Shown: positions 18,401 through 28,105, counted from the first letter of the stretch. The stretch is DNA of 64,000 bases from Bacteroidota bacterium (GCA_026390935.1 JAPLEZ010000153.1:68052-132051); one strand, 5' to 3'. A program made the numbers and translations. The notes: a model not told the origin generated them from the letters alone.

Positions 18401-20439
18401 ATACAGTAACCTTCAGCGGAACTTTATCCTGCGGATGTAATCCTGTAGTGACTTTAACATCGGATACCTTAATTTGTAAAGGCGCCAGCGCTCCAATTAA
18501 ATTTAATTTGTCGGGAGCGGTTTCTCCTTACGATGTAGTGTATACCGATGGCACGAGCAATTTTACCTTAACAGGAATTTCTGATGGATTTGTGCAAAAT
18601 GTGAGTCCGGGAAGTACCACCGTTTACACTGCGGTTTCCATTACCGATAAGAACGGATGCACAGCTTTGTCAACAAACAAAATGACGGTTACTGTGGCTC
18701 CTGTTTTTCAGTTGCTGGTTTCTCCATCACACGTTACTTGCTTTGGAGCGTGCAATGGTTCGGCGGAAGCTACGCCGTTAAATGGCGACGGACCCTATAC
18801 TTACTTCTGGTCGCCGACACCTCCTTCCGGACAAGGAACTGCCACTGCTTCGCAATTGTGTGCGGGAACTTATCAGGTTTTGGTAACCGATAAACATGGC
18901 TGTAAAGATTCTGTTTCACCTGTATTGATAGAGCCTCAAAAATTAAATTACACTTTGGATTCCACTGTGGCGCATTGTGGCCAGTCGGATGGAAGTGCTG
19001 GAATCACAGTTGTTTCAGGAGGAAACGCTCCTTTTGATTATCAGTGGGACAGCAAAACGGGCGCGCAGGTTACGCCAACAGCCAGCAACTTGAAACCCGG
19101 TGTTTATACGATAGTACTCACTGATAATAAAAATTGCGTCACCACCGATTCTGTTGAGGTTTTGAATGTTCCAGCGGTTACTTTTTCATCAGTATTTACG
19201 AATCCATTATGTACTTCCGATTGTAATGGAAGCGCTGCGTTAAGTAATATTACCGGCGGTACGCGACCATTTACTTACACCTGGACGAGTCCGCTGGGTG
19301 TCACGCCAACTATCGTCGATTCCTCTGCATTGGCGATGTGCGCTGGAAATTACAAAGTGGTTTTAAAAGATAAATTCAACTGTAAAGATTCTACTACTTT
19401 TAATCTTGTTGATCCAACGCCGGTGCAAATTTCTGTGAGTCCATCTGTAAGAACTTGTGTAAGCATATCTCAGCAACTTACAGCGCTTGCTAATGGTGGA
19501 ACTCCAAATTATAGCTACACTTGGTTGAATGATGCAACTTTAAGCAGTACTGTCATTGCTAATCCTTTGGCCACTCCAGGAGGAATAAAAAAATATACGG
19601 TGAGCGCCAAGGATGTAAACAATTGTCAGTCGCCAAGTGTGTCTGTAGTTTTGATTTCAAATCCTTTGGCCGATTTTTCTTTTGATTCGGTTCCAGATTG
19701 TAATTCAGTTGAAGTTACTTTTACTAATACTACAACAGCATCTACAGTAAATCATTCTTGTTCCTGGGATTTCGGCAATGCAACTACTTCAGCAATATGT
19801 GATCCTATTGTTGACTTTGCTCCTGGAAATTATAGTGTGAAGCTTACTGTGACTGATGATAGTTCATGTGTAAATACTATAACGAAAAATTTATATCTCA
19901 AAACTCATGCGCTGCCAATTCCTGCATTTACAAGTGCACCGCAGCCAACCACTATTTATGATCCATTGATTTCCTTTGTAAATCTTTCTTCAGGCGCAAG
20001 TTCTTATTCATGGCATTTTGGAACTGGTGATAGTTCTAAGTTGATCAATCCGTATTACACCTATGCTGATACTGGTTCTTACAATGTTTGTTTGAGGGTT
20101 GTAAATTCTTTAGGCTGTTACAGAGATACCTGTTCCATTGTTCGAATAAATCCTGTTGTGTCTTTTTTTATTGCTAATGCTTTCACGCCAAACGGTGATA
20201 ATGTAAATGACGATTTCAAACCTTTCATGACAGGATATGCTACTGACGATTACGAGTTTTTAATTTTCGATCGTTGGGGAGAATTGATTTTCAAAACAAA
20301 TGATATTAATGCAGGATGGGATGGATCCTACAAGGGACAAACGGTGCAGAATGATGTATACGTGTGGAAGATAAGATCGCGTGAGGAGTATAACCACGAT
20401 TTACATCACAGAATAGGGAGAGTTTCTGTGGTCAGATAA
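15475..20439 (+). CDS. Giant secreted SBBP-repeat/PKD-domain protein with gliding-motility-type (T9SS type B) C-terminus
   Basis: 1654 aa; repeated FYGATGDDRAYAIDIDALNNAFITGYT / YFGGTGNDLGRDIVVD SBBP repeats, CSWDFGNATTS PKD-like, C-terminus FFIANAFTPNGDNVNDDFKP...YEFLIFDRWGELIFKTNDINAGWDGSYKGQTVQNDVYVWKI. Confidence 0.92.
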   Translation: MSKKGTSIFSFVFLLMFANSFAGVNTPFEKSIGFGDVFNQSARFTENKGQLKHYKIDWSQCGNIVFYTQSFGGTAYFAENGIGFGFIKENLDQKKHPKKLESEEEEEERSYTSTGFFLEFIGKNTNSRVVGVGKQISKFNYYCGSSHISDVSNYDQVLYENLYNNIDLKYYMGKGQLKFDYIVKPGADISQIQLQYNGMKEVSVNKKGELEILTNWGILIDKKPYSYQIINGQQVPVNITYKEYENGRIGFEGSYDHSIELIIDPPTLTWATLIGGPNGDGYFYDITMDESGNIYGTGWYSNSFPKVSAADNVSNGVEPFVFKLTPDGTTLLYATFLGGNASGNDEIGTGIAVNKLGEAFVCGHTTSAVSFPTAGSPVQSVIAGGFDIFAAKFSATGALIYSTFYGATGDDRAYAIDIDALNNAFITGYTTSTSGFASGGAFQTVHGGAMDAFVLKLNPAGSAVLFCTYFGGTGNDLGRDIVVDLAGSPYIGGGTTSATGIASVGSYDATLGGDVDGFVAKFSTNGASRIYGAYAGGTNQDKVESVDVKCNGELVMSGYTRSDSPSFVSVNAIRMNNAAPGGGPRDAFMRRVSPDGSTLLNSTFMGVWGEDATKNGDPFGLTVQQRGTSVSVNRRGNIAVAFCTGTNGHPLVSPVQATVGGGAPDLGDAYCFVTDSLGSSIVFSTYFGGTQNDYPTAGVKYHPVNDHIFVIGGSSHSLNGSLPLTPGTYLTAGTGTGDYPYVVLYTNVPCEIKVDLPLPAAVCKGENMTFSADTLCGDNAPTFQWLVNNVVQVGATAKTFTTNTLNNNDEVCVVFSKIIPGCFPVVEDDTACVNVVIKPLPVVTLADDSICAGKNAVIDAGTGFDDYLWSSGEATSSITKSVAGTYWVEVTKNGCKDRDAMNLLERPVLFILPDSAKTCNVSNSGYVVTFKIGGGDPTSYKVTGLAGTLTGNSFTSNLITSGNSFSLIVTDKHNCDTVTFSGTLSCGCNPVVTLTSDTLICKGASAPIKFNLSGAVSPYDVVYTDGTSNFTLTGISDGFVQNVSPGSTTVYTAVSITDKNGCTALSTNKMTVTVAPVFQLLVSPSHVTCFGACNGSAEATPLNGDGPYTYFWSPTPPSGQGTATASQLCAGTYQVLVTDKHGCKDSVSPVLIEPQKLNYTLDSTVAHCGQSDGSAGITVVSGGNAPFDYQWDSKTGAQVTPTASNLKPGVYTIVLTDNKNCVTTDSVEVLNVPAVTFSSVFTNPLCTSDCNGSAALSNITGGTRPFTYTWTSPLGVTPTIVDSSALAMCAGNYKVVLKDKFNCKDSTTFNLVDPTPVQISVSPSVRTCVSISQQLTALANGGTPNYSYTWLNDATLSSTVIANPLATPGGIKKYTVSAKDVNNCQSPSVSVVLISNPLADFSFDSVPDCNSVEVTFTNTTTASTVNHSCSWDFGNATTSAICDPIVDFAPGNYSVKLTVTDDSSCVNTITKNLYLKTHALPIPAFTSAPQPTTIYDPLISFVNLSSGASSYSWHFGTGDSSKLINPYYTYADTGSYNVCLRVVNSLGCYRDTCSIVRINPVVSFFIANAFTPNGDNVNDDFKPFMTGYATDDYEFLIFDRWGELIFKTNDINAGWDGSYKGQTVQNDVYVWKIRSREEYNHDLHHRIGRVSVVR

Positions 20440-20447
20440 AAAATATC

Positions 20448-20505
20448 TGAACCTTGATTGATTTAACCTTTAAAAGAAAATAAAGATAAAATCAATCAAG
20501 GTTCA
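20448..20505. terminator. Long hairpin between convergent genes
   Basis: TGAACCTTGATTGATTT (20448-20464)/AAATCAATCAAGGTTCA (20489-20505), 17-bp perfect arms. Confidence 0.6.
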
Positions 20506-20570
20506 TAAGAAATTGCAGAAACCTGTTCTGTATAAAATACTTTGCCAGGTTCAATTGGTATAAAACGAAT

Positions 20571-21839
20571 TTACTTGTTCAGCACAATTTTCTGTTGAGA
20601 AATTCCTACTTCATTTCTAATGCTTACTACATAAATGCCATTTGCGATTTCATCTTTCAATGAAATTTTTAAGTTCTTTTCAGTGAAAGAAAATGCTTTG
20701 TAAACAGTTTCTCCATCGAGGTTGGTGATGTTTATTTCTTTCACGGATGATGGATCATTGAGATAAATATTGAGTTCACCATCGGAAGGATTTGGATAGG
20801 GAATGAAAGCATTTTTTTGCTGGAGATTTTCAATTTCAGTGGAAGAGCAATTCAGTGTTGTGAATAAAGTTGGAGATGCTTTAAGCCAGAAGGACGTGTT
20901 GATTTCGGCCAGCCATTTTGTTTTGATGGTGTTGCTGTTTTCTATTCTGGTGTCGCCCCAATTTTGTCCGGCCCACATGGATTGTCCGTTCCAGTTTGCA
21001 TTGATATACGCCAATGCCTTTATCACATCTTTGTTGTTTTGAATATGCTGAAACAAAGGCGCAAACCAACCATTCCACGAATAACCCGAATTGATGATAT
21101 CCCCTTGCGGAGTGGCTTCTGCAATCATTAATGGTTTGTGATGTTTTCTGGCCAAGGCCATTTCGGGAACTCCCATGTTGGTGTATTTAAAATGTGAGTA
21201 GGCCATCCAATCTACGTAGTTATCGCCTGGATACCATTTTAATAAAGTGGTAGTGTCATTGGTGTAGCCCGAACTTTGCCATACATAGGCGCAGTTGGTG
21301 ACTTCGTTTGCACGAAATTTATCTACTATTCTTTTGTAAGCTAATTTGTAATCGGCAGGATTGTAGTTGTTCCATTGACCATCATATTCGTAGCCGATGC
21401 GTAGGAAAACTGGTTGATTTCTGCTTTTGATCCAATCGCCCAATTGCTTGATCAATCCATCGCGCTGACCGCTGTTGATGGCGCTCAGTTCGTTTACCAA
21501 ATACAAACCAATGGCCAGTACTGAATTACTGAAGTTACTGTTGTCGGTGATGCATTGTGCGCATATGTCGCCAGCACCGTAATTGGCAGTGGTGGTGAGT
21601 CCTTGCAGGTAAGGGAAATCGGTGTAAGTGGTAATTCCTGCGGGAGTGGGGCCTCCTACATTTTCCATGTAGCCATTGTTGTGAGAAGTAAATCCGCCAA
21701 CAGATCCAAGATCTTGTCCGAGGATCAATAAAGCAGTGCCATTGGGCGGTTCAAATTTTGCGCATTGAGAGAATGCTGTTGCGCTAATCAAAAAGGTAGG
21801 CAACAGCAGGTAAAGTGATTTAAGGTTTAGCATAGTCAA
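20571..21839 (-). CDS. Secreted GH26-like glycoside hydrolase (mannanase-like) with T9SS type A sorting domain
   Basis: NQPVFLRIGYEYDGQWNNY and KPLMIAEATPQGD resemble GH26 acid/base and nucleophile regions; C-term IPYPNPSDGELNIYL...GIYVVSIRNEVGISQQKIVLNK. Confidence 0.7.
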   Translation of the reverse strand: MTMLNLKSLYLLLPTFLISATAFSQCAKFEPPNGTALLILGQDLGSVGGFTSHNNGYMENVGGPTPAGITTYTDFPYLQGLTTTANYGAGDICAQCITDNSNFSNSVLAIGLYLVNELSAINSGQRDGLIKQLGDWIKSRNQPVFLRIGYEYDGQWNNYNPADYKLAYKRIVDKFRANEVTNCAYVWQSSGYTNDTTTLLKWYPGDNYVDWMAYSHFKYTNMGVPEMALARKHHKPLMIAEATPQGDIINSGYSWNGWFAPLFQHIQNNKDVIKALAYINANWNGQSMWAGQNWGDTRIENSNTIKTKWLAEINTSFWLKASPTLFTTLNCSSTEIENLQQKNAFIPYPNPSDGELNIYLNDPSSVKEINITNLDGETVYKAFSFTEKNLKISLKDEIANGIYVVSIRNEVGISQQKIVLNK

Positions 21840-21992
21840 TAGGTTTAGGTTGTGTTATTGTAATATATACACAAACTAAAAAATATATTTGAGAAAAGCA
21901 AATATATCATCGCGCGCGTTTTCAGCGCAAGCGGATTTATTCAGGTATTGAAATGCCCAAAATAGTAAGCAATATAAATGCTAAGATAAATT

Positions 21993-22015
21993 CGCACGCG
22001 TTGAAAACGCGTGCG
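21993..22015. repeat. GC-rich hairpin CGCACGCGTT-GAA-AACGCGTGCG
   Basis: 10-bp perfect arms with 3-nt loop, downstream of the minus-strand acyl-CoA dehydrogenase gene; a related sequence (cgcgcgcgttttcagcgcaagcg) lies near 21911. Confidence 0.8.
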
Positions 22016-22033
22016 AGGGGGGATGGAAAGATC

Positions 22034-23212
22034 TTATTTAAAAGCAGGAATCCCGGTTATATCATTTCCGGTGATAAGTAGATGAATATCGTGAGTTCCT
22101 TCATAAGTAATCACCGATTCAAGGTTCATCATATGGCGCATAATAGGATATTCGCCTGTGATGCCCATGGCGCCATGAATTTGTCGAGCCTCACGTGCAA
22201 TTTCCAAAGCCATATTCACATTGTTTCTTTTGGCCATAGAGATTTGTGCTGATGTGGCTTTGCCCTGATTTTTCAGAGTTCCCAATCTCCAGCACAAGAG
22301 CTGCGCCTTGGTGATTTCTGTAATCATTTCGGCTAGCTTTTTCTGTTGCAATTGAAATGAAGCAATAGGTTTTTCAAATTGCTGACGTTCCAACGAATAG
22401 CGCAAAGCCGAGTCGTAGCAGTCCATTGCGGCACCAATGGCTCCCCATGCAATACCATATCTAGCTGAATCAAGGCAACCCAGAGGTGCGCCCAATCCAT
22501 CTTTATTTGGTAAAATATTTTCCTTTGGAACTTTCACGTTATCAAAAACCAATTCTCCCGTAGCCGATGCACGAAGCGACCATTTGCCGTGTGTTTCAGG
22601 AGTAGAAAACCCTTTCATTCCACGTTCAACAATAACGCCGGTGATTCTTCCTTTTTCATTTTTTGCCCATACCACAGCAATGTCGGCGAAGGGCGCGTTG
22701 GAAATCCACATTTTAGCACCATTCAATAAAAGGTGGTCGCCTTTGTCCTTTATGTTGGTCACCATTGCAGAAGGGTTAGAACCATGATCAGGTTCTGTCA
22801 ATCCGAAGCAGCCCATCATTTCACCGCTAGCCAGTTTTGGTAAATATTTTCTTTTTTGTTCTTCCGATCCGTAGGCAAAAATTGGGTACATCACCAGAGA
22901 AGATTGAACGGAAGCCGTGGATCTGATTCCCGAATCACCGCGCTCCAATTCCTGCATGATGAGTCCGTAGGAAATGTGATCGAGTCCGGCACCGCCATAT
23001 TCTTGTGGAATATAGGGTCCGAAAGCCCCAATTTCGCCCAATCCTTTCAACAAATGTTTGGGGAATTGTGCTTTCTGGCAATAGTCTTCAATCACTGGAG
23101 ATACTTCTTTGCTCACCCACTGCCGGGCAGCATCTCGCACCATTTTTTGTTCATCGGTGAGTAGTTCGTCGATGTTGTAATAATCGCAGCCTTTAAATTG
23201 ATTTTTGCTCAT
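22034..23212 (-). CDS. Acyl-CoA dehydrogenase (glutaryl-CoA dehydrogenase-like)
   Basis: 392 aa; GCFGLTEPDHGSNPSAMVT, KMWISNAPFADIAVVWAK, RQIHGAMGITGEYPIMRHMMNLESVITYEGTHDIH. Confidence 0.9.
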   Translation of the reverse strand: MSKNQFKGCDYYNIDELLTDEQKMVRDAARQWVSKEVSPVIEDYCQKAQFPKHLLKGLGEIGAFGPYIPQEYGGAGLDHISYGLIMQELERGDSGIRSTASVQSSLVMYPIFAYGSEEQKRKYLPKLASGEMMGCFGLTEPDHGSNPSAMVTNIKDKGDHLLLNGAKMWISNAPFADIAVVWAKNEKGRITGVIVERGMKGFSTPETHGKWSLRASATGELVFDNVKVPKENILPNKDGLGAPLGCLDSARYGIAWGAIGAAMDCYDSALRYSLERQQFEKPIASFQLQQKKLAEMITEITKAQLLCWRLGTLKNQGKATSAQISMAKRNNVNMALEIAREARQIHGAMGITGEYPIMRHMMNLESVITYEGTHDIHLLITGNDITGIPAFK

Positions 23213-23300
23213 GTTGTTTCTTTCTTATAAAATGAAGATACAGTTTTGTTGCAATTTCAATTATTTTGAGCCAAATAATTTTTTTACTTTTCCTGCTGAT

Positions 23301-23681
23301 ATGAAACAATTGAAAATTGTCTTTTCCGGAACTGTGCTTGTTTTCATTCTTTGTGTTATCACATTGATGCAGGAATCTTGCTCCTATAATAAGATTGATG
23401 ACAATAAGGTGGTGACTAATTTTTGTGATACTGCAAATGTTACGTACAATGGCAGTGTGAAAGCCATTATTGCATTGGAATGTGCGTATTCCGGATGTCA
23501 TGATGCTACATTTGCCGGTGCTGATTTTAATACTTACAATGGCTTGAAACCATATATTGATAATGGAAATTTTAAAACAAAGGTTTTTACAAATTCGAGT
23601 ATGCCGCCCGGTGGATTTTCTAAGGCAGTGAATAAAGACATTTTAAAATGCTGGCTCGATAATGGAGCAGCAAACAATTAA
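23301..23681 (+). CDS. Small exported protein with CX4CH heme-like motif
   Basis: Signal peptide then VKAIIALECAYSGCHDATFAGADFNTYNGLKPYID...NSSMPPGG; putative cytochrome c-like domain. Confidence 0.65.
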   Translation: MKQLKIVFSGTVLVFILCVITLMQESCSYNKIDDNKVVTNFCDTANVTYNGSVKAIIALECAYSGCHDATFAGADFNTYNGLKPYIDNGNFKTKVFTNSSMPPGGFSKAVNKDILKCWLDNGAANN

Positions 23682-23694
23682 AAAATATCTACAT

Positions 23695-24240
23695 ATGAAA
23701 AAATTTCTGCCAATAGTTTTAGTGGTTAGTGCGATACAAATGAGTGCTCAAACTTTTAAAAGCACATCCAGTAAAATTTCTTTTTTTTCAAAAACGCCAG
23801 TAGAAAACATTTCTGCCGTTAACACCACTTCTCAAAGTGCAATTGATACCAAGAAAAAATCAATATTGGTTTTGGTAAAAGTGATTGCCTTTAAATTTGA
23901 AAAGCCTTTGATGGAAGAGCATTTCAATGAAAAATATTTGGAAACTGACAAGTTTGCCGATGCGGTATTTAAAGGCACAATTACCAATCCTATTGATTTT
24001 ACGAAAGATGGCGTATACACTGTGAAAGCTGAAGGAAATTTTACCATGCATGGCGTTACCAAAGCGCAAAAATTTGAAGGTACACTGGAAATTAAAAAAG
24101 GTAAAATGATTTTGCATTGCAAGTTCAACGTAAAATTGGCTGATTATAAAATTGAGGTTCCTTCAGTGGTTACCGAAAAAATTGCAGAGACAATTGAAGT
24201 GGACGTGAATTTCACCTACGAGCCATATAAAAAATCATAA
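23695..24240 (+). CDS. YceI family protein
   Basis: SSKISFFSKTPVENI...VIAFKFEKPLMEEHFNEKYLETDKFADAVFKGTI...GNFTMHGVTKAQKFEGTLEIKKGKM. Confidence 0.88.
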   Translation: MKKFLPIVLVVSAIQMSAQTFKSTSSKISFFSKTPVENISAVNTTSQSAIDTKKKSILVLVKVIAFKFEKPLMEEHFNEKYLETDKFADAVFKGTITNPIDFTKDGVYTVKAEGNFTMHGVTKAQKFEGTLEIKKGKMILHCKFNVKLADYKIEVPSVVTEKIAETIEVDVNFTYEPYKKS

Positions 24241-24242
24241 AG

Positions 24243-25217
24243 ATGAGATTGAATTTCTTTTTAGCGTTGATGTTGTTTAGTTCTGTTACTGCTTTTGCTC
24301 AGGACACTTTAAAAGATGCTTTTGTTCAGGATAGTTCAAAGAATTTTGCTGCAGACACTACCGGGCAAATTGATTTAATGGATATGCTGTCAGCAGATGT
24401 TCCCGACAACCCGAAGATTTTTGCCACATTTAAATCCACGTATTTGATTAACGCACAAACCAACGAAACTGTAAAGAAGTGAACTTTGGATTTTCGCATC
24501 ACCCATCGTTTCGGTGATGTAGCTGGAGCAAGCGGAGGAGTTCATAATTTTTATGGATTTGATAACGCCAGCAATATTCGATTCTCTTTTGATTATGGTG
24601 TTACAGATCGTTTGCAGTTGGGATTTGGAAGGAGTAAGATCAGCGAAAATCTGGATTTTTCTGTCAAGTACAAATTTTTGGAGCAGCTTGAAAAACATTG
24701 TCCTTTGTCGATTATTGGTTATGCCAATACGGTACTAACACCTAAAAAGGATGTGAACAATGAGTTTTCTACTTTCACCAATCGAATGTCGTATTCTTAT
24801 CAGTTGGTGCTCACCAGTAAAATCAGCAGAGAATTATCCCTGGCGGTATTGCCCACTTATATTCACCGAAACATGATTCACGCAGCTACTAATTCAGCCA
24901 ATGGTGCTGCGGAAACCAATGATCTTTTTTCAATGGGTGTTATGGGGCGCATGAAAATAACACGTTCTTTAGCCGTGATTGCTGAGTACTTTTATACTTT
25001 TTCCGATTTTAGAAGTAACAATAGTGCCACTCCTTATTATATGCCATTGGGAGTTGGTGTTGAGATTGAAACTGGCGGACACGTATTTCAAATTAATCTC
25101 ACCAACACCGGTGGAATTGTCAATCAGGATTTCATCCCTACTTCAGGCGACAGCTGGTTGAAGGGGCAGTATAAATTGGGCTTTACAATTTCAAGAGTTT
25201 TTGGTGTGCTGAGATAA
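24243..25217 (+). pseudogene. DUF5777-like beta-barrel protein interrupted by in-frame TGA
   Basis: ORFs 24243-24482 and 24486-25217 are in the same frame: ...STYLINAQTNETVKK*TLDFRITHRFGDVAG...; separated only by TGA at 24480-24482. Confidence 0.75.
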
Positions 25218-25909
25218 TGGAAGCCATTTCCCGTCATATTGTTAACCATGATTGGGTGTTGGGTATTTTGCTTTTGCTGCTGGCACTGATGGCTGTGATG
25301 GTATCATCATATAGGGCCTTGATTTATAAAATTTTGATGGCCACTTTTTTTAAGCAGTATTACATTTTGTTGCAGCGGGAGGAAAATGAGATATATAGGA
25401 AGGTATCCATGTTTTTGAACTTTATTTCTTTCATAAGCATTGCGTTGTTTTTTTATTTTCTCTTCGCAAAATATTCATGGAATCCAGTGCCACTTGGAGG
25501 ATTTTATTTTTTTCTTTTGGTTTTTGCAATGGTGTTGCTAACTGTGTTTTTGCAGTATGGCTTGGTAAGTTTAACTGGCTGGATCTTCAAGTCGGAAAAT
25601 GAAAGCAAAGAATACCAGTTTAACATCTTCCTTACCTATAAATTGTTTGGCATTTTCCTGATTCCCATTCTTTTTTTTATTCAGTACAGCGCTGGCAGTA
25701 GTCCATTTTTCTTCCTTAAAATTGGCTTGTTTCTACTTGCAGTGATAACGGTTAAAAGGTACTTCGTCGGGTTTCAGTTAGGATTTAGTATTACATCGTT
25801 TCCTAAAATCTATTCGTTTTTATATATTTGCACTTTAGAACTGTTGCCGCTTGCGATCCTTTTTAAGGAGTATGAGGCAGAGTTTTTAATGAAAATACTA
25901 GGCATTTAA
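25217..25909 (+). CDS. DUF4271-like multi-TM membrane protein
   Basis: 230 aa, several TM helices; adjacent to hemD-like gene, a typical Bacteroidota neighbourhood. Confidence 0.6.
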   Translation: MEAISRHIVNHDWVLGILLLLLALMAVMVSSYRALIYKILMATFFKQYYILLQREENEIYRKVSMFLNFISFISIALFFYFLFAKYSWNPVPLGGFYFFLLVFAMVLLTVFLQYGLVSLTGWIFKSENESKEYQFNIFLTYKLFGIFLIPILFFIQYSAGSSPFFFLKIGLFLLAVITVKRYFVGFQLGFSITSFPKIYSFLYICTLELLPLAILFKEYEAEFLMKILGI

Positions 25910-25919
25910 AATTGTATAG

Positions 25920-26666
25920 ATGAAAAAAGTGCAGAGCATACTGGTTTCACAGCATCCGGAAAACGACAATGCCAAAACACCTTATTCGGATCTGGCCGCG
26001 AAATACAAATTGAAAATTGATTTCCGTTCGTTTATTCAGGTACAAGGCGTGGATATCAAGGATTTCAGAAAGCAAAAAGTAAATATTCCCGAATATACTG
26101 CTGTTATTTTAACGAGTAAAAATGCGATAGATTATTTCTTTCGTACCTGCGAAGAAATCCGACATACTGTGCCCGACACGATGAAGTATTTTTGCATGTC
26201 GGAAACAATAGCCAATTATTTGCAGAAGTACGTAGTGTACCGCAAAAGAAAGATATTCCATGGGAAACAGACCTTTGCTGATTTGATGGATTTGATCAAG
26301 AAGCATAAAACCGAAAAGTTTTTGTTGCCTTCTTCTGATATCTTGAAATCGGTTATTCCCGAATCATTGGAAAAAGCAGGCATTGATTACACTCGAGTGA
26401 TATTGTACAATACGGTAGCAAGTGATCTTTCTGATCTTGAAAATGTATTTTACGACGTGTTGGTGTTTTACAGTCCGGCTGGAATTGAATCTCTTTTCAA
26501 AAACTTTCCTAAGTTCAAGCAAAAAGATACATTGATTGCGGCTTTTGGAGAAAGCACGAAGAAGGCAGTGGAAAATGCCGGATTGAAATGCAATATCCCA
26601 GCGCCTCAGGTAGATGCGCCGTCAATGACCGGTGCTATTGAAAAGTACATCAAGCAAACTAAATGA
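25920..26666 (+). CDS. hemD: Uroporphyrinogen-III synthase
   Basis: 248 aa: VILTSKNAIDYFFRTCEE...MKYFCMSETIANYLQKYV...FLLPSSDILKSVIPESLEKAGIDYTRVILYNTV...DVLVFYSPAGIESLF...IAAFGESTKKAVENAGL. Confidence 0.8.
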   Translation: MKKVQSILVSQHPENDNAKTPYSDLAAKYKLKIDFRSFIQVQGVDIKDFRKQKVNIPEYTAVILTSKNAIDYFFRTCEEIRHTVPDTMKYFCMSETIANYLQKYVVYRKRKIFHGKQTFADLMDLIKKHKTEKFLLPSSDILKSVIPESLEKAGIDYTRVILYNTVASDLSDLENVFYDVLVFYSPAGIESLFKNFPKFKQKDTLIAAFGESTKKAVENAGLKCNIPAPQVDAPSMTGAIEKYIKQTK

Positions 26667-26845
26667 CACATAAGATTTTTGAGAAAATCTGGTTGCTTAT
26701 AGTGGCCCTATGCGCTATTATTTTTGTGTACAATCTTATTCAAAAGGGTATTGGTGAAGCATATATTTGGTTAATTTGGATGGTGCTTTCACTATTGTTC
26801 TTCCTACGTCGAAGAAAAATCAGATTGAAATCCACGAAAGAATAG
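26663..26845 (+). CDS. Small two-TM hypothetical protein
   Basis: 60 aa, overlaps hemD stop (ATGA); positional evidence. Confidence 0.5.
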   Translation: MTHKIFEKIWLLIVALCAIIFVYNLIQKGIGEAYIWLIWMVLSLLFFLRRRKIRLKSTKE

Positions 26846-26848
26846 TAA

Positions 26849-28105
26849 ATGGATACTTTTATAATCATTGGTCTCTCACTTCTTTTTTCTGCTATTTTTT
26901 CGGGAATGGAGATCGCTTTTGTGTCGGCCAATAAAATGGAAATCGAGCTCGAAAGTAAGTCGGGATCAATGATAGCAGGCATCTGCTCCCGTTTTGTAAG
27001 TACTCCTTCACGTTTTTTGGCTACCATGCTCATTGGAAATAATCTGGCCCTTGTTGTTTATAGTACCTACATGGAACAATTGCTGGAAGGTCCTGTTGAG
27101 GAATTGGTGACCAATGTTTTTCTGATTTTATTTTTTCAAACCATTATTTCTACCCTCATCATTTTGATTTTAGGGGAATATATTCCTAAAAACATTTTTC
27201 ACTCCTCACCAATTAAGGCCCTAAAGGTTTTTGCACTAGTAGTGTATCCTGTTTATTTTTTATTGAAATGGGTGGTGGCCTTTACCATTTGGGTTTCCAG
27301 GATGTTTTTAAAAATATTTTTTAAGGTGGATGTGGAGGATGAACCACCAATTTTTGATCGTCTCGATTTAGAAAAGTATCTGGAGGATCGCACCCGTCAG
27401 TTGGATCATAGTGAGACAGTGGATCATGAAATTCGAATTTATAAAAATGCACTGGATCTTTCCCGCATCAAAGCGCGTGAGTGTATGGTACCGCGCACCG
27501 AGTTGGTGGCGCTGGATGTGCAGGCGAGTATTCCTGTTTTGGTGAAAACCTTTACCGACACAGGCTTATCTAAAATTTTGATCTACCGTGGCTCCATCGA
27601 CAACATCGTTGGTTTTGTGCATTCCATGGAGATGTTCAAAAGACCAGCCGATATCAATTCCATGATTCTTCCGGTGTTTTATATACCCGAAACCATGCCT
27701 GCCGATCAGTTGCTTACTGCGTTTATTCAAAAGAAAAAAAGCATTGCCGTGGTGGTAGATGAATTTGGTGGGACTTCCGGAATGATTACTGTGGAAGATG
27801 TGATGGAAGAGATTTTTGGTGAAATTGAAGATGAGCACGATACCCAAGAGATGATTGAGCAGCAAATTACTACAGAGGAATATTTGTTTTCAGCTCGCAT
27901 TGAAATTGATTACATCAACCAGCATTATGGATTGGAACTCCCTGTTTCCGATGCTTACGAAACCTTAGGCGGACTGATCTTTTCCATGCATGAAACCATT
28001 CCGCAAGATGGCGCTCACATACAAATCGGGCAATTTGATTTCCTTATTGAAAAGGTGAGCAACACCCGTATTGAGCTCGTGAGGGTGTTTGTCCAGTCTA
28101 AATAG
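26849..28105 (+). CDS. CNNM/CBS-domain hemolysin (CorC) family transporter-like protein
   Basis: SAIFSGMEIAFVSANKMEIE, ARECMVPRTELVALDVQ, KKSIAVVVDEFGGTSGMITVEDVMEEIFGEIEDEHD. Confidence 0.92.
   Translation: MDTFIIIGLSLLFSAIFSGMEIAFVSANKMEIELESKSGSMIAGICSRFVSTPSRFLATMLIGNNLALVVYSTYMEQLLEGPVEELVTNVFLILFFQTIISTLIILILGEYIPKNIFHSSPIKALKVFALVVYPVYFLLKWVVAFTIWVSRMFLKIFFKVDVEDEPPIFDRLDLEKYLEDRTRQLDHSETVDHEIRIYKNALDLSRIKARECMVPRTELVALDVQASIPVLVKTFTDTGLSKILIYRGSIDNIVGFVHSMEMFKRPADINSMILPVFYIPETMPADQLLTAFIQKKKSIAVVVDEFGGTSGMITVEDVMEEIFGEIEDEHDTQEMIEQQITTEEYLFSARIEIDYINQHYGLELPVSDAYETLGGLIFSMHETIPQDGAHIQIGQFDFLIEKVSNTRIELVRVFVQSK

Noticed and set aside
24480-24482. TGA recoding (alternative genetic code or selenocysteine)
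   Set aside because: TGA terminates other genes in the window; Trp is encoded by TGG throughout and no SECIS-like structure was evident, so a nonsense mutation or error is simpler.
27566-27865. 99-aa His-rich antisense ORF
   Set aside because: Shadow of the CNNM/CBS gene; composition is a codon-reversal artefact.
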